A DNA stretch of 64,000 nucleotides from Paramagnetospirillum caucaseum (GTDB lineage Bacteria; Pseudomonadota; Alphaproteobacteria; Rhodospirillales; Magnetospirillaceae), in contig NZ_AONQ01000012.1 of NCBI RefSeq assembly GCF_000342045.1, positions 22,421-86,420 on the forward strand, read 5' to 3'. Below the pieces are notes generated by a model. It made no database searches, was not told the DNA's origin, and saw only the letters and a list, made by a program, of their open reading frames with translations. Both the position numbers and the translations under genes were made by a program. Of the stretch, positions 1 through 10,045 are shown in pieces; the first letter of the stretch is position 1; each line of letters begins with the position of its first letter.

Positions 1-396
1 GCGTTCTCCGGCGGCTGGTTCCACACCGGCGATCTGGGCGTCTGGCACGCCGACGGTTATATCGAGCTGAAGGACCGCTCCAAGGACATCATCATCTCGG
101 GCGGTGAGAACATCTCGACCATCGAGGTGGAAGGGGTGCTCTACCAGCATCCGGCGGTGGGCGAGGCCGCCGTGGTGGCCCGTCCCGACGAGAAATGGGG
201 CGAGACGCCCTGCGCCTTCATCGGCCTGAAGGAGGGCGCCACCGCCACCGCCGACGAGATCATCGCCTTCTGCCGCCAGCGTCTGGCCCACTACAAATGT
301 CCGCGCACCGTGGTCTTCACCTCGCTGCCCAAGACCTCCACCGGCAAGGTGCAGAAGTTCGTGTTGCGGGAAATGGCCAAGAAGATCAACGATTGA
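1..396 (+). CDS. Acyl-CoA synthetase / AMP-dependent ligase, C-terminal part (5' truncated by window edge)
   Basis: The reading frame is open from base 1, so only the last 131 residues of an ANL-superfamily enzyme are present. Such enzymes activate a carboxylic acid with ATP and transfer it to CoA. The piece holds the end of the large domain (GWFHTGDLG, residues 5-13), the hinge and small-domain start ([15 protein letters not shown], residues 25-39) and the C-terminal catalytic-lysine motif [10 protein letters not shown] (residues 110-119, with Lys116 the likely adenylation lysine). The SGGENIS hinge is typical of fatty-acyl or medium-chain ligases rather than acetyl-CoA synthetase; the substrate cannot be told from this fragment. 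The family assignment is firm. Confidence 0.88.
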   Translation, partial: AFSGGWFHTGDLGVWHADGYIELKDRSKDIIISGGENISTIEVEGVLYQHPAVGEAAVVARPDEKWGETPCAFIGLKEGATATADEIIAFCRQRLAHYKCPRTVVFTSLPKTSTGKVQKFVLREMAKKIND

Positions 397-532
397 TCTG
401 CCGGGCGTGCGGCCGGGGATTCCGTTCCGGGCCGCATACCTTCCGGTGCAAGCAAATGGCGAGAACATCTTTCGGTGTATGGCCTCCGATGATTTGACTG
501 GTCCGACCACTCGCGGCTATAGTTCCGCCGTG

Positions 533-1705
533 ATGAACATCAAGGTCAGCGACGATCAGGCAAAGACAGTGAAGCACAATGTCGGGGTGCCCATGCCCAC
601 GACGGCGGCCCATCGTGGATTGGCCGAACGGCTGATCTGTCTTCATGACGAGATCAAGGGCGACGATTCTCTCGGCGGCCTGAACCGTATCGCCATCGCC
701 CTTTACGACGAGTCGTCGGATATCCTCAAGACTTTCATTCATTCAAGCGACGGCGATAATCCGCTCGAGCACTCGACCGCCAAGCTGTCCGAGATGCCGG
801 GTCTCAAGTTGCTGGCCCGCATGGGTGGGCGGCGGACGCTCAACGATCTGGAGAAGGTGGCGTTGGCCGGACGGGATCATGCCATACGGCTGGTGGCATC
901 GGGATACCGCTCCAGCTACACGGTGCCCATCCAGTCCAAGGGCATGTTCTACGGCTTCCTGTTCCTCAACTCGTTCGAGACCGGGTTCTTCACGGCCCCG
1001 GTCCTCCACCGCCTGCGCCCTTATGCCGAGCTGATCGCGCAGATCGTCATGCGCGAACTGGACACCGTGCGGATGATGCAGGCGGCGGTGAAGGTGATCC
1101 GCCAGGTCTCGACCGTGCGGGACGAGGAAACCGGCGCCCATCTGGCCCGCATGGCCCGCTATACCCGGGCCATCGCCCTGAAGCTGGCGCCGCGTTACGG
1201 CCTCAACGACGAGTTCGTGGAATACCTGTTCCAGTTCGCGCCGCTGCACGATCTCGGCAAGATCTCGGTGCCCGACCACATCCTGCTCAAGCCGGCTCGC
1301 CTCACGCCCCAGGAATTCAACATCATGAAGGGGCATGTGGCCCGGGGCGTCGAGATCGTCGACCTGATGGTCGGCGACATGGGGCTGCAATCCCTGCCGC
1401 ATTTCCCCATGCTGCGCAACGTCATCGCCTATCATCACGAGGCCATGGACGGCAGCGGCTATCCCTATGGCCTGAGCGGCGAGGCGATCCCGCTGGAGGC
1501 GCGCATCGCCGCCGTGGCCGACGTGTTCGACGCCCTGACCTCGGCGCGGCCCTACAAGGAGCCGTGGACCAACGACAAGGCCTTCGATCTGTTGCGCAGC
1601 CAGTCCGGGACGAAGTTCGATCCCGATTGCGTCGCCGCCCTTGTCGACAGCGTCGCCACGATCGGCGATATTCAGGCTCGGTTCGACGAGACGGTCTACG
1701 ATTGA
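533..1705 (+). CDS. HD-GYP domain protein, putative cyclic-di-GMP phosphodiesterase
   Basis: A 390-residue protein with an N-terminal region of about 180 residues resembling a GAF-type sensory domain, followed by a C-terminal HD-GYP domain. The metal-binding HD pair lies in PLHDLGK (His239-Asp240) and the signature HHEAMDGSGYP is at about residues 301-312, including the GYP tripeptide. Both are intact, so hydrolysis of c-di-GMP is expected. No membrane segment or signal peptide is seen, so it should be cytoplasmic. The start is uncertain: ATG 533 is chosen, but 479 and 593 are in frame and no candidate has a clear Shine-Dalgarno; 593 has only the purine stretch gtcggggtg ahead of it. Its stop overlaps the mepA start by one base. 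Confidence 0.85.
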   Translation: MNIKVSDDQAKTVKHNVGVPMPTTAAHRGLAERLICLHDEIKGDDSLGGLNRIAIALYDESSDILKTFIHSSDGDNPLEHSTAKLSEMPGLKLLARMGGRRTLNDLEKVALAGRDHAIRLVASGYRSSYTVPIQSKGMFYGFLFLNSFETGFFTAPVLHRLRPYAELIAQIVMRELDTVRMMQAAVKVIRQVSTVRDEETGAHLARMARYTRAIALKLAPRYGLNDEFVEYLFQFAPLHDLGKISVPDHILLKPARLTPQEFNIMKGHVARGVEIVDLMVGDMGLQSLPHFPMLRNVIAYHHEAMDGSGYPYGLSGEAIPLEARIAAVADVFDALTSARPYKEPWTNDKAFDLLRSQSGTKFDPDCVAALVDSVATIGDIQARFDETVYD

Positions 1706-2547
1706 TGCATCCCTTGCCCCGCCTGCTGATACTGTCCGCCCTGCTGCTGGGGACGGGGGCGATGGCCGCCGAGCCCGGTTCTCCGGAATGGTCCAGGGTG
1801 GGCGATCCCGCCCACGGTCCGGCCTCGGTGATCGGCTCGCCCGCCGCCGGCTGCCTCAAGGGGGCGGTGGCGCTGGCCGAGGACGAGCATGCGTTCCAGG
1901 TGCTGCGCCCGTCGCGCAACCGCAACTGGGGCCACCCGGCCACCATCCGCTTCGTCGGCGACCTGGCCCGGGCGGCGAAAGGCGAGGGGATCGCCGGCCC
2001 GCTGCTGATCGGCGATCTGGCCCAGCCCCGGGGCGGCCCCATGTCGTTCGGCCACGGCAGCCACCAGAACGGCCTGGACGTGGACATCTGGTTCCGGCTG
2101 CCCGCCAGGCCGCTGAGCCGCGCCGAGATCGAGACGCCCCGGCCGGTTTCCATGGTCCACGGTACCGAGATCGACGGAAGCACCTGGACCCCGGCTCAGG
2201 CCCGCCTGCTGGAACTGGCCGCCCGCGCTCCCCAGGTCGACCGCATCTTCGTCAATCCGGCCATCAAGAAGGCCATGTGCCGCGCCGCTCCCGCCGATGG
2301 CGATCGCGACTGGCTGCGCAAGCTGCGCCCCTGGTGGGGCCATGACGAACATTTCCACGTGCGGCTGACCTGCCCCGCGGACAGCCCCGGCTGCGAGCGG
2401 CAAAAGCCCATGCCCGAGGGCGACGGCTGCGGCGCCGAACTGGAATCATGGTCGGTCAAGCCCACTTGGCCGGCACCGCCCTCCCGGCCGCACCGCCAGT
2501 CCCGCCCGCTGCCCGAAGCCTGCGCCGGGTTGTTCCCCAAGGGCTGA
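1705..2547 (+). CDS. mepA: Penicillin-insensitive murein endopeptidase MepA
   Basis: A 280-residue exported zinc endopeptidase of the LAS/M74 family that cuts D-Ala-meso-DAP cross-links in peptidoglycan. A signal peptide covers about residues 1-21 (hydrophobic [10 protein letters not shown], then AMAA). The metal site is visible as [12 protein letters not shown] (His120, Asp127) and HDEHFHVRL (residues 213-221). The ATG at 1705 shares its A with the stop of the upstream HD-GYP gene (TGATG), which suggests translational coupling. An in-frame extension upstream to 1564 lies inside the HD-GYP gene and lacks a signal peptide at its start, so it was not used. The family is certain; coupling to c-di-GMP signalling is inferred. 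Confidence 0.9.
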   Translation: MHPLPRLLILSALLLGTGAMAAEPGSPEWSRVGDPAHGPASVIGSPAAGCLKGAVALAEDEHAFQVLRPSRNRNWGHPATIRFVGDLARAAKGEGIAGPLLIGDLAQPRGGPMSFGHGSHQNGLDVDIWFRLPARPLSRAEIETPRPVSMVHGTEIDGSTWTPAQARLLELAARAPQVDRIFVNPAIKKAMCRAAPADGDRDWLRKLRPWWGHDEHFHVRLTCPADSPGCERQKPMPEGDGCGAELESWSVKPTWPAPPSRPHRQSRPLPEACAGLFPKG

Positions 2548-2680
2548 TACACAGCCCCTCAAACGCCGGGCGCTTCGCTTGGCTTACGCGGTATAAGCCG
2601 CGGCGCGCCTCGCGCTGGCCGGGAACCGGACGAAATATAAGCCATTTCATCTGGTTCTCGGGACCATTCATCAACATCTC

Positions 2681-2709
2681 TTGCAAATCGGTGGGGAAGG
2701 GCGTAGAAC
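2681..2709 (+). promoter_or_regulatory. Candidate sigma70-type promoter for rpsB-tsf
   Basis: TTGCAA at 2681-2686 and TAGAAC at 2704-2709 are separated by 17 bases, in the 287-bp gap between mepA and rpsB. The box pair resembles the one ahead of tRNA-Ser at 53121. It would give a leader of roughly 120 nt before the rpsB start. This is a pattern match by eye only. The rest of the gap (2548-2680) holds a short 6-bp hairpin at 2581-2599 with no T-run and nothing else recognisable. Confidence 0.35.
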
Positions 2710-2834
2710 CCCGCCACCAATCCGCACGCGGGATCGCGGCGGCGGTGCGTCTGTACCGTCCGTTCGCTCCGGTGCCGGGAGTTTTCCTGGCCACACCCGC
2801 GGAGGTTCAACCGGAGAAGCAAAGGACTTATCCA

Positions 2835-3635
2835 ATGGCTCTGCCCTCGTTCACCATGCGCCAGCTCGTCGAAGCCGGCGTGCATTTCGGCCACAATACC
2901 CGCCGCTGGAACCCGAAGATGGCGTCGTACCTCTTCGGCATCCGCAACGGCATCCACATCATCGACCTGCAGCAGAGCGTGCCCATGCTGCACCGTGCCA
3001 TGCAGGCGGTGCGCGACGTGACCGCCGGCGGCGGCCGCGTCCTGTTCGTGGGCACCAAGCACCAGGCCTCCGAGATCGTCGCCGAATCGGCCAAGCGTTG
3101 TGGCCAGTACTTCGTCAACCATCGTTGGCTCGGCGGCATGCTGACCAACTGGAAGACCATCTCCAACTCGATCCGCCGCCTGCGCGAGCTGGACGAGCAG
3201 CTGGCGTCCGGCGCCCTGTCCGCCCTGACCAAGAAGGAGCAGCTGGTCCTGTCGCGCGAGAAGGAGAAGCTGGACCGCGCCCTGGGTGGCATCAAGGACA
3301 TGGGCGGTCTGCCCGACATCCTGTTCATCATCGACACCAACAAGGAGGCCCTGGCCGTCCAGGAAGCCAACAAGCTGGGCATCCCGGTGGTGGCGATCAT
3401 CGACTCCAATTGCGATCCGGCCGGCATCACCTATCCGATCCCCGGCAATGACGACGCCATCCGCGCCATCCAGACCTATTGCGATCTGATGTCGGGCGCC
3501 GTGCTGGACGGCATCCAGGCCGAGATCACCCGTGGCGGCGGCGACGTCGGCGCCGCGGCCGAGGCCCCGGTCGAGCAGATTCCGGAAGTGGTCGCCGAGG
3601 CGGCCGCCGAGGAAGCCGCCGCTCCGCAGGCCTAG
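2835..3635 (+). CDS. rpsB: 30S ribosomal protein S2
   Basis: A 266-residue S2 protein of the small ribosomal subunit. The N-terminus [20 protein letters not shown], the RWNPKM segment and [12 protein letters not shown] are the usual S2 signatures. The last 35 or so residues form an alanine/glutamate-rich tail longer than in E. coli, as is common in alphaproteobacteria. ATG 2835 is preceded by GGAGAAGCAAAGGA. The reading frame stays open upstream to 2448, but that extension has no family similarity. It is followed after 90 bp by tsf, the classical S2/EF-Ts pair. No recognisable leader RNA element was found in the upstream gap. Confidence 0.98.
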   Translation: MALPSFTMRQLVEAGVHFGHNTRRWNPKMASYLFGIRNGIHIIDLQQSVPMLHRAMQAVRDVTAGGGRVLFVGTKHQASEIVAESAKRCGQYFVNHRWLGGMLTNWKTISNSIRRLRELDEQLASGALSALTKKEQLVLSREKEKLDRALGGIKDMGGLPDILFIIDTNKEALAVQEANKLGIPVVAIIDSNCDPAGITYPIPGNDDAIRAIQTYCDLMSGAVLDGIQAEITRGGGDVGAAAEAPVEQIPEVVAEAAAEEAAAPQA

Positions 3636-3725
3636 GCTCCGTAAGACTGTTGCGATGGCGGCGACCGGATGTCGCCGCCATTCGCTTGAGAACCAACCAA
3701 TTCATTCGTCGAGAGGGGAATACCC

Positions 3726-4652
3726 ATGGCCGAGATTACCGCTTCGCTGGTCAAGGAACTGCGCGAGAAGACCGGCGCCGGCATGATGGACTGCAAGAAG
3801 GCGCTGGGCGAGACCGCCGGCGACGTCGAGGCCGCCATCGACTGGCTGCGCAAGAAGGGCCTGGCCGCCGCCGCCAAGAAGGCCGGCCGCGTCGCCGCCG
3901 AGGGCCTGGTCGGCATCAATGCTGCCGGCAACAAGGGCGTCGCCGTCGAGGTCAATGCCGAGACCGACTTTGTCGCCCGCAACGACCAGTTCCAGGGCTT
4001 CGTGGCCTCCGTCGCCGCGGTGGCGCTGGATAAGGGCGCCGACGTGGAGGCCATCAAGGCCGCCGCCTGCCCCGGCACCGACAAGAACGTCGCCGAGCAG
4101 CTGACCCACCTGATCGCCACCATCGGCGAGAACATGTCGCTGCGCCGCGCCGTGCGCCTGGAAGTGTCGGCCGGCGTGGTCGCCTCCTACGTCCACACCG
4201 CCATCGCTCCCGGCCTGGGCAAGATCGGCTGCCTGGTGGCGCTGGAGTCCACCGGCAATGCCGACCGCCTGAACGAAGTGGGCAAGCAGATCGCCATGCA
4301 TGTGGCGGCCGCCAACCCGCTGTTCCTGGACCCGTCGGTGGTCGACACCAGTGCCCTGGACCGCGAGCGCAACGTGCTGACCGAGCAGGCCCAGGCTTCG
4401 GGCAAGCCCGCCGCCGTCATCGAGAAGATGGTGGAAGGTCGCATCCGCAAGTACTACGAGGAAGTCTGCCTGTCCGAGCAGATTTTCGTCATCGACCAGG
4501 AGAACAAGATCTCCAAGGTTCTCGAAAACCTGGGCAAGGAGATCGGCGCGCCGGTCAAGCTGGCCGGTTTCGCCCGCTTCGCCCTGGGCGAGGGCATCGA
4601 GAAGGAAGAGAAGGACTTCGCCGCCGAAGTGGCCGCCCAGCTGGGCGGCTGA
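3726..4652 (+). CDS. tsf: Translation elongation factor Ts
   Basis: A 308-residue guanine-nucleotide exchange factor for EF-Tu. The N-terminal UBA-like module (residues 1-55) contains [15 protein letters not shown], and the EF-Tu-contacting motif TDFVARN is at residues 80-86. Length matches the long, two-subdomain bacterial form. ATG 3726 follows the purine-rich GAGAGGGGAA. It lies 90 bp after rpsB and is directly followed by a strong intrinsic terminator, so rpsB-tsf can form its own transcript. Confidence 0.98.
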   Translation: MAEITASLVKELREKTGAGMMDCKKALGETAGDVEAAIDWLRKKGLAAAAKKAGRVAAEGLVGINAAGNKGVAVEVNAETDFVARNDQFQGFVASVAAVALDKGADVEAIKAAACPGTDKNVAEQLTHLIATIGENMSLRRAVRLEVSAGVVASYVHTAIAPGLGKIGCLVALESTGNADRLNEVGKQIAMHVAAANPLFLDPSVVDTSALDRERNVLTEQAQASGKPAAVIEKMVEGRIRKYYEEVCLSEQIFVIDQENKISKVLENLGKEIGAPVKLAGFARFALGEGIEKEEKDFAAEVAAQLGG

Positions 4653-4670
4653 TCGAAGGCCAAGCGTTCG

Positions 4671-4708
4671 GGCCGCCCGCTTCCATCCAGGGGCGGGCGG
4701 CCTTTTTT
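4671..4708 (+). terminator. Rho-independent terminator after tsf
   Basis: A perfect 10-bp stem, GGCCGCCCGC at 4671-4680 with GCGGGCGGCC at 4693-4702, encloses a 12-nt loop and is followed immediately by TTTTTTCT. It begins 18 bp after the tsf stop and separates rpsB-tsf from the pyrH operon. It is the clearest intrinsic terminator in the window. Confidence 0.9.
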
Positions 4709-4724
4709 CTCCCCATAAGGGGGG

Positions 4725-4752
4725 GAGACAGGCAGGTGGAATGGTGTATGAT
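4725..4752 (+). promoter_or_regulatory. Candidate promoter for the pyrH operon
   Basis: GAGACA (4725-4730) and TATGAT (4747-4752) are spaced 16 bases apart between the tsf terminator and the pyrH start. The strong terminator upstream implies that some promoter should lie here, but the -35 box is a poor match. Confidence 0.25.
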
Positions 4753-4804
4753 CGCCGCCGCCCGCGCCAAGCAGATTGGCAAGACTTTCCAGCCCGAGGA
4801 TTCC

Positions 4805-5527
4805 ATGGCCAGCGACGCCAAATTCCGCCGCGTTCTCCTCAAGATTTCGGGCGAAGGCCTGATGGGAACCCGGGAGTACGGCCTTGATCCCGAGACCGTC
4901 GACCGTATCGCCCGTGAAGTGAAATCCGTCCGCGACCTTGGCGTCGAGGTCTGCGTGGTGATCGGCGGCGGCAACATCTTCCGCGGCGTGTCCGGCGCCT
5001 CGTCCGGCATGGAGCGGGCGGCGGCCGACAACATGGGCATGCTGGCCACCGTCATCAACGCGCTGTCGGTGCAGAACGCCCTGGAGAAGGTCGGCGTCGA
5101 GACCCGCGTCCAGTCGGCCATCGTCATGCCCACCGTGTGCGAGGCCTTCATCCGCCGCCGCGCCATCCGCCATCTGGAAAAGGGCCGGGTGGTGATTTTC
5201 GCCGCCGGTACCGGCAACCCGTTCTTCACCACCGACACCGCCGCCGCGCTGCGTGCCGTCGAGATGGGCTGCGACGCCCTGCTGAAGGCCACCCAGGTGG
5301 ACGGGGTCTATTCCGCCGATCCCAAGAAGGTCAAGGACGCGGTCCGCTACGACCGCCTGACCTTCAACGACGTGTTGGCCCGCGACTTGGCCGTGATGGA
5401 TACCTCCGCCATCGCGCTGTGCCGTGAAAACAAGGTTCCCATCGTGGTGTTCGACCTGCACCGGCCCGGCGCCTTCGCCGAAACGGTCTCGGGACGCGGT
5501 CTGTTCACCATCATCGCCAACGATTAA
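4805..5527 (+). CDS. pyrH: UMP kinase
   Basis: A 240-residue hexameric bacterial-type UMP kinase (amino-acid kinase fold) that makes UDP from UMP and ATP in pyrimidine nucleotide synthesis. The motifs [11 protein letters not shown] (residues 11-21) and IGGGNIFRG (53-61) and the later TDTAAALRA segment are characteristic. ATG 4805 is preferred because the protein then begins [13 protein letters not shown] like its relatives; in-frame ATGs at 4736 and 4748 would add a non-conserved leader. A weak GAGG lies 7-10 bases upstream. frr follows after 21 bp. Confidence 0.96.
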   Translation: MASDAKFRRVLLKISGEGLMGTREYGLDPETVDRIAREVKSVRDLGVEVCVVIGGGNIFRGVSGASSGMERAAADNMGMLATVINALSVQNALEKVGVETRVQSAIVMPTVCEAFIRRRAIRHLEKGRVVIFAAGTGNPFFTTDTAAALRAVEMGCDALLKATQVDGVYSADPKKVKDAVRYDRLTFNDVLARDLAVMDTSAIALCRENKVPIVVFDLHRPGAFAETVSGRGLFTIIAND

Positions 5528-5548
5528 CAAGCCTCAGGGGAGTCGATC

Positions 5549-6121
5549 GTGTCCGCTCCGACCAACTGGAACGACCTCAAGAAGGATATCACCCGGCGCA
5601 TGGACAGTGCCGTCGAGGTGCTGAAGAAGGAATTCTCCGGCCTGCGTTCGGGCCGCGCCTCCGTCAACCTGCTGGACCCGGTGGTGGTCGAGGCCTATGG
5701 CCAGACCATGCCGCTGTCGCAGTGCGGCACGGTGGGGGTGCCCGAGCCCCGCATGCTGACCGTTCAGGTGTGGGACAAGTCCCAGGTGAAGGCCGTCGAG
5801 AAGGCCATCGCCAATGCCGGCCTCGGCCTCAATCCCCAGGCCGACGGCCAGACGATCCGCGTGCCGATTCCCGCCCTGAACGAGGAGCGCCGCAAGGAGT
5901 TGCAGAAGGTCGCCGGCAAGTATTCCGAGCAGGCCCGCATCTCGGTGCGCAACGTGCGCCGCGACGGCATGGACACGCTGAAGAAGATGGAAAAGGACGG
6001 CCACATCTCCGAGGACGAGATCAAGAAGCACGAGAAAGAGATCCAGAGCATCACCGACGAGACGATCAAGAAGATCGATGAGGCCCTGGGCCATAAGGAA
6101 AAGGAAATCATGCAGGTTTGA
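5549..6121 (+). CDS. frr: Ribosome recycling factor
   Basis: A 190-residue RRF that, with EF-G, splits post-termination ribosomes. The core [18 protein letters not shown] and the C-terminal [15 protein letters not shown] helix are diagnostic. It starts with GTG at 5549 behind AGGGGAG. A few residues at the N-terminus (SAPTNW) make it slightly longer than the 185-residue E. coli protein. The stop codon lies just before the uppS Shine-Dalgarno, so the pair is probably translated from one message. Confidence 0.97.
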   Translation: MSAPTNWNDLKKDITRRMDSAVEVLKKEFSGLRSGRASVNLLDPVVVEAYGQTMPLSQCGTVGVPEPRMLTVQVWDKSQVKAVEKAIANAGLGLNPQADGQTIRVPIPALNEERRKELQKVAGKYSEQARISVRNVRRDGMDTLKKMEKDGHISEDEIKKHEKEIQSITDETIKKIDEALGHKEKEIMQV

Positions 6122-6138
6122 GGAGGCGAGGACCCGGT

Positions 6139-6870
6139 ATGGAGCCCATGCTTTCCCCCGCCGACCAGTCACCGCCGCCGGTGCACGTCGCCATCATCAT
6201 GGATGGCAACGGGCGCTGGGCCAAGGCGCGCGGTCTGCCGCGCACCGCCGGCCATAAGCGCGGCGCCGAGGCGGTCCGCCGCACGGTGGAGGCAGCGCGG
6301 GAACTGGGCGTCTCCTACCTGACCCTTTACGCCTTCTCGTCCGAGAACTGGAAGCGCCCGGCCGGCGAGATCACCGATCTCATGGGCTTGCTGCGTCTCT
6401 ACCTGCGCAACGAGGTCAACAACCTCCACAAGAACGGCATCCGCCTCAAGGTGATCGGCGATCGCGCCCGCCTGGGAGCGGACATCGTCCGCCTGATCGA
6501 GGATTCCGAGGCCAAGACCGCCGGCAACACGGCGCTGACCCTGCTGTTGGCGCTGTCCTACGGCGGCCGGCAGGAGATCGTCGAGGCGGCCAGGACCCTG
6601 GCCCGCGACGTGGCCGAGGGGCGGATCGCCGCCGACGCGGTGGACGAGGATGCCATCACCGCCCGGCTGTCCACGTCCGGCATTCCCGATCCCGACCTGA
6701 TCATCCGCACCAGCGGCGAGCAGCGCATCAGCAACTTCCTGCTGTGGCAGGGCGCCTATGCCGAACTGGTGTTCATGGATACCCTGTGGCCCGATTTCGG
6801 GCGGGACGAGCTGGAGGCCGCCATCCGCGTCTTCCATGGCCGTGACCGTCGTTTCGGAACGGCCAGGTAA
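6139..6870 (+). CDS. uppS: Undecaprenyl diphosphate synthase (cis-prenyltransferase)
   Basis: A 243-residue cytosolic enzyme that extends farnesyl-PP with isopentenyl-PP units to C55-PP, the carrier for peptidoglycan and O-antigen. The catalytic-Asp motif MDGNGRWAK is at residues 21-29 (Asp22). The segments [11 protein letters not shown] and [11 protein letters not shown] and the C-terminal [15 protein letters not shown] match the family. ATG 6139 has a near-perfect AGGAGG at 6121-6126; a TTG at 6118 overlaps the frr stop and is not used. Its 3' end overlaps the start of cdsA by 35 bp if cdsA begins at 6836. Confidence 0.96.
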   Translation: MEPMLSPADQSPPPVHVAIIMDGNGRWAKARGLPRTAGHKRGAEAVRRTVEAARELGVSYLTLYAFSSENWKRPAGEITDLMGLLRLYLRNEVNNLHKNGIRLKVIGDRARLGADIVRLIEDSEAKTAGNTALTLLLALSYGGRQEIVEAARTLARDVAEGRIAADAVDEDAITARLSTSGIPDPDLIIRTSGEQRISNFLLWQGAYAELVFMDTLWPDFGRDELEAAIRVFHGRDRRFGTAR

Positions 6871-7666
6871 TGCCTCGGTGCTGAAAACCCGCGCCCTATC
6901 CGCCCTGGTGATGGCTCCGCCCGCGTTGCTGGCCGCCTGGGCCGGTGGCTATGCCTTCGCCGCCCTGATCGCCCTGGCCGCCGCCCTGATGTGTTGGGAA
7001 TGGCACCGCATGCTGAACGGCGGTTTCCCCCTGTCGGGACGGGTGGCCTCGGTGGGGTGCGCCGTCGCCTCGCTGCTGGCGGTGGCCCGGCCCGATATCG
7101 GCCTGGGCTTCGTGGCGCTGGCCGCCCTGGCTTCCGCCGGGCTGGCGGGCGACGACCGCTCGGGGCGGAGTTGGGCGGGATTCGGCGCGGTCTATGCCGG
7201 CCTGCCGTCGGTGATCCTGGTCTGGCTGCGCGCCGACCCGGTCGCCGGCAACGCGGTGATCTGGTGGCTGCTGCTGGTGGTGTGGTCCACCGATATCGGT
7301 GCCTATGCCTTCGGCCGGTTGATCGGCGGGCCCAAGCTGCTGCCCATGGTCAGCCCCAAGAAGACCTGGGCCGGCCTGATCGGCGGCATGATCTCGGCGG
7401 GACTGGCGGCATTCCTGGTCGCTCTGGCGGTGGGCGCCGTCGCCGGGGCGGGCGTGTTCGGAGTCGGCGCGGCGGTGGCCGTGGTCGCCCAGGCGGGCGA
7501 CCTGTTCGAGTCGTGGATCAAGCGGCGTTGCAACGTCAAGGATTCAAGCAATATCATCCCAGGCCATGGCGGCGTGCTCGATCGCGTCGATGGCCTGCTG
7601 ACCGCGGCCCTGGCGGTGGCGGCACTCTCCCTGGCGACCGGTCGGACGGTCCTGGACTGGCAATGA
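6836..7666 (+). CDS. cdsA: Phosphatidate cytidylyltransferase (CDP-diacylglycerol synthase)
   Basis: A 276-residue polytopic inner-membrane enzyme converting phosphatidate and CTP to CDP-diacylglycerol, the branch point of phospholipid synthesis. About seven to eight hydrophobic segments are visible. The C-terminal signature has [14 protein letters not shown] followed by [14 protein letters not shown] (about residues 228-255), matching the family pattern. Two starts are possible: ATG 6836, overlapping uppS by 35 bp, or GTG 6878 just after the uppS stop, which gives [11 protein letters not shown]. Neither has a strong Shine-Dalgarno. dxr follows after 10 bp. Confidence 0.94.
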   Translation: MAVTVVSERPGNASVLKTRALSALVMAPPALLAAWAGGYAFAALIALAAALMCWEWHRMLNGGFPLSGRVASVGCAVASLLAVARPDIGLGFVALAALASAGLAGDDRSGRSWAGFGAVYAGLPSVILVWLRADPVAGNAVIWWLLLVVWSTDIGAYAFGRLIGGPKLLPMVSPKKTWAGLIGGMISAGLAAFLVALAVGAVAGAGVFGVGAAVAVVAQAGDLFESWIKRRCNVKDSSNIIPGHGGVLDRVDGLLTAALAVAALSLATGRTVLDWQ

Positions 7667-7676
7667 AGGAAATGCG

Positions 7677-8840
7677 ATGAGCGGGCGCAAGGGTGTCACC
7701 ATTCTGGGCTCGACGGGGTCCATCGGCTGCAACACGGTGGATCTGGTCGAGCGGCGTCCCGACCTCTACCGGGTCGAGGCCCTGGTCGCCAACTCGCGGG
7801 TCGATATCCTGGCCGAGCAGGCCAGGAAACTGAAGGCCCGGCTGGCCGTGGTGGCCGATGAAGGCGCCTATGGCGCGCTGAAGGCCGCCCTGACCGGAAC
7901 CGGTATCGAGGTGGCCGCCGGCCCCGGGGCGGTGGTTGCCGCCGCCGAACGGCCCGCCGAGTGGGTGATGGCCGCCATCGTCGGCGCCGCCGGCCTGGCG
8001 CCCACCCTGGCGGCGGTGCGCCGCGGCGCGGTGGTCGGTCTCGCCAACAAGGAATGCCTGGTCTGCGCCGGCCAGCTGATGATGGCCGAGGTGGAAAAGC
8101 ACGGCGCCACCCTGCTGCCGGTGGATTCCGAGCATTCGGCCATCTTCCAGGTGTTCGAGGCCGACCAGCACGACAAGATCGAGAAGATCATCCTGACCGC
8201 CTCGGGCGGGCCGTTCCGCACCAAGAGCCGCGAGTTCATGGCCGACGTCACGCCGGAACAGGCTGTGGCCCATCCCAACTGGTCCATGGGCGCCAAGATT
8301 TCGGTGGATTCCGCCTCCATGTTCAACAAGGGTCTGGAGCTGATCGAGGCCCACCACCTGTTCAACATGCCCGAGGACAGGATCGACATCGTGGTGCATC
8401 CCCAGTCGGTGATCCATTCGCTGGTGGCCTATGTGGACGGTTCGGTGCTGGCCCAACTGGGCTCGCCCGACATGCGCACCCCCATCGCCTACGCCCTGGG
8501 CTGGCCCAACCGCATCGAGGCGCCGGCGCCCAAGCTCGATCTGGCCGCTATCGCCACCCTGACCTTTGAGGCCCCCGATCCGGTCCGCTTCCCGTCGCTG
8601 CGGCTGGCGCGCGAGGCGCTCCGGGCCGGCGGATCGGCGGCGGCGGTGCTCAACGCCGCCAACGAGGTGGCGGTGGCCGCCTTCCTGGGGCGGCGCATCG
8701 GCTTCCTCGACATCGCCAGCATCGTCGAACGCACCGTGGCCGGCGTGGCCCACTGCGCGCTGACCTGCATCGACGACGTCATGGCGCAGGATGCCGAGGC
8801 GCGGCGCTTCGCCTCCACGATCATCGACGGCGGCCGCTAG
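7677..8840 (+). CDS. dxr: 1-deoxy-D-xylulose 5-phosphate reductoisomerase
   Basis: A 387-residue NADPH-dependent enzyme catalysing the first committed step of the MEP isoprenoid pathway, DXP to MEP. The NADPH fold starts with ILGSTGSIG (residues 9-17). Metal and substrate motifs are LPVDSEHSAIFQ and the region SASMFNKGLELIEAHHLF. Neighbouring uppS consumes the isoprenoid products, which explains the clustering. The start follows AAGGAAATGCG and is the only reasonable ATG. rseP begins 3 bp after the stop. Confidence 0.97.
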   Translation: MSGRKGVTILGSTGSIGCNTVDLVERRPDLYRVEALVANSRVDILAEQARKLKARLAVVADEGAYGALKAALTGTGIEVAAGPGAVVAAAERPAEWVMAAIVGAAGLAPTLAAVRRGAVVGLANKECLVCAGQLMMAEVEKHGATLLPVDSEHSAIFQVFEADQHDKIEKIILTASGGPFRTKSREFMADVTPEQAVAHPNWSMGAKISVDSASMFNKGLELIEAHHLFNMPEDRIDIVVHPQSVIHSLVAYVDGSVLAQLGSPDMRTPIAYALGWPNRIEAPAPKLDLAAIATLTFEAPDPVRFPSLRLAREALRAGGSAAAVLNAANEVAVAAFLGRRIGFLDIASIVERTVAGVAHCALTCIDDVMAQDAEARRFASTIIDGGR

Positions 8841-8843
8841 GCC

Positions 8844-10001
8844 ATGGACCTCACCAGCCTGCTCAACAGCGTCCTGCACGGCGTCTGGTATTATCTGGTC
8901 ATCTTCCTGGTCATCCTGACCGTCGTGGTGTTCGTCCACGAATTGGGGCATTTCCTGGTGGCCCGCTGGAACGGGGTCAAGGTGGAGGTGTTCTCCATCG
9001 GCTTCGGGCCGGAGGTCTGGGCCCGCGTCGCCGCCGACGGTACCCGCTGGCGCATCGGCCTGCTGCCGCTGGGCGGCTACGTCAAGATGTTCGGCGACGC
9101 CGACGCGGCGTCCGCCACCGCCAGCGGCGAACCCATGACCGAGGCGGAGAAGGCCCAGGCCTTCAGCCACAAGCGGGTGGGCCAGCGCGCCGCCATCGTG
9201 GTGGCGGGGCCGGCCGCCAACTTCCTGTTCGCCATCCTCGGCCTGATGGGCATGTTCATGGTGCTGGGCCAGCCGGTGACCCAGCCGGTGATCGGCACCG
9301 TCCATCCCGGCACCGCCGCCGAGGCGGCCGGGCTGAAGGCCGGCGACCGCGTCACCGCCATCAACGGCCGCGCCGTCGAGCGTTTCCAGGACATCCAGCG
9401 CATGGTCCGCCTGGAGATCGAGCAGGACCTGTCCCTGTCGGTCCGGCGTGCCGATGCGCAATTCGAGGTAACCGCCCGGCCGCGCATCATCCAGCGCAAG
9501 GGCGTGTTCGGCGACATGGAGAAGGTGCCGGTCCTGGGCATCTCCGCCGACCCCTCCAGCACCATGGTGGTCAAGCATGGTCCCATCTCGGCCCTGGGCG
9601 AGGCCCTGGCCGAGACCGAGAGCATGGTGCGCTCCACCTTCATCGGCATCGGCCAGATGATCAATGGCACCCGCGACACCGATGAACTGGGCGGGCCGAT
9701 CCGGATCGCCAAGGGGGCAGGGGAGGCGGCACAGATCGGGCTGGCCAGCGTAGTCTTCTACACGATTTTGCTGTCGCTCAATCTTGGCCTGATCAATCTC
9801 TTTCCTATCCCGATTCTCGACGGCGGCCATCTAATGTTTTACGCCTTCGAGGCCATTCTTGGCCGTCCCCTGGGGGAGAAGGCCCAAGAATATGGTTTCC
9901 GAATCGGGTTGTTTCTGGTATTGGCCTTGATGGTCTTTGCCACCCGCAACGACCTTGTGTCGCTGCCGATTTGGGATATGGTGAAGCGGCTGTTTTCGTG
10001 A
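8844..10001 (+). CDS. rseP: Site-2 intramembrane zinc metalloprotease RseP
   Basis: A 385-residue inner-membrane protease of the S2P family, which cleaves anti-sigma factors and leftover signal peptides within the membrane. The first membrane helix carries the zinc motif HELGH (residues 32-36). A PDZ domain lies centrally (GTVHPGTAAEAAGLKAGDRV), and the third-helix motif NLFPIPILDGGH supplies the other zinc ligand. Only one clear PDZ copy is evident; E. coli has two. It lies directly upstream of bamA, the usual arrangement, which links envelope stress control with outer-membrane assembly. Confidence 0.95.
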   Translation: MDLTSLLNSVLHGVWYYLVIFLVILTVVVFVHELGHFLVARWNGVKVEVFSIGFGPEVWARVAADGTRWRIGLLPLGGYVKMFGDADAASATASGEPMTEAEKAQAFSHKRVGQRAAIVVAGPAANFLFAILGLMGMFMVLGQPVTQPVIGTVHPGTAAEAAGLKAGDRVTAINGRAVERFQDIQRMVRLEIEQDLSLSVRRADAQFEVTARPRIIQRKGVFGDMEKVPVLGISADPSSTMVVKHGPISALGEALAETESMVRSTFIGIGQMINGTRDTDELGGPIRIAKGAGEAAQIGLASVVFYTILLSLNLGLINLFPIPILDGGHLMFYAFEAILGRPLGEKAQEYGFRIGLFLVLALMVFATRNDLVSLPIWDMVKRLFS

Positions 10002-10045
10002 GCCGGGTCCAAGGGAACGGTATTGCGGACGTAAGGGGGGCCTGG

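Noticed and set aside
2581..2599. Hairpin GGCTTA/TAAGCC after mepA as terminator
   Set aside because: The stem has only 6 bp and no T-run follows.
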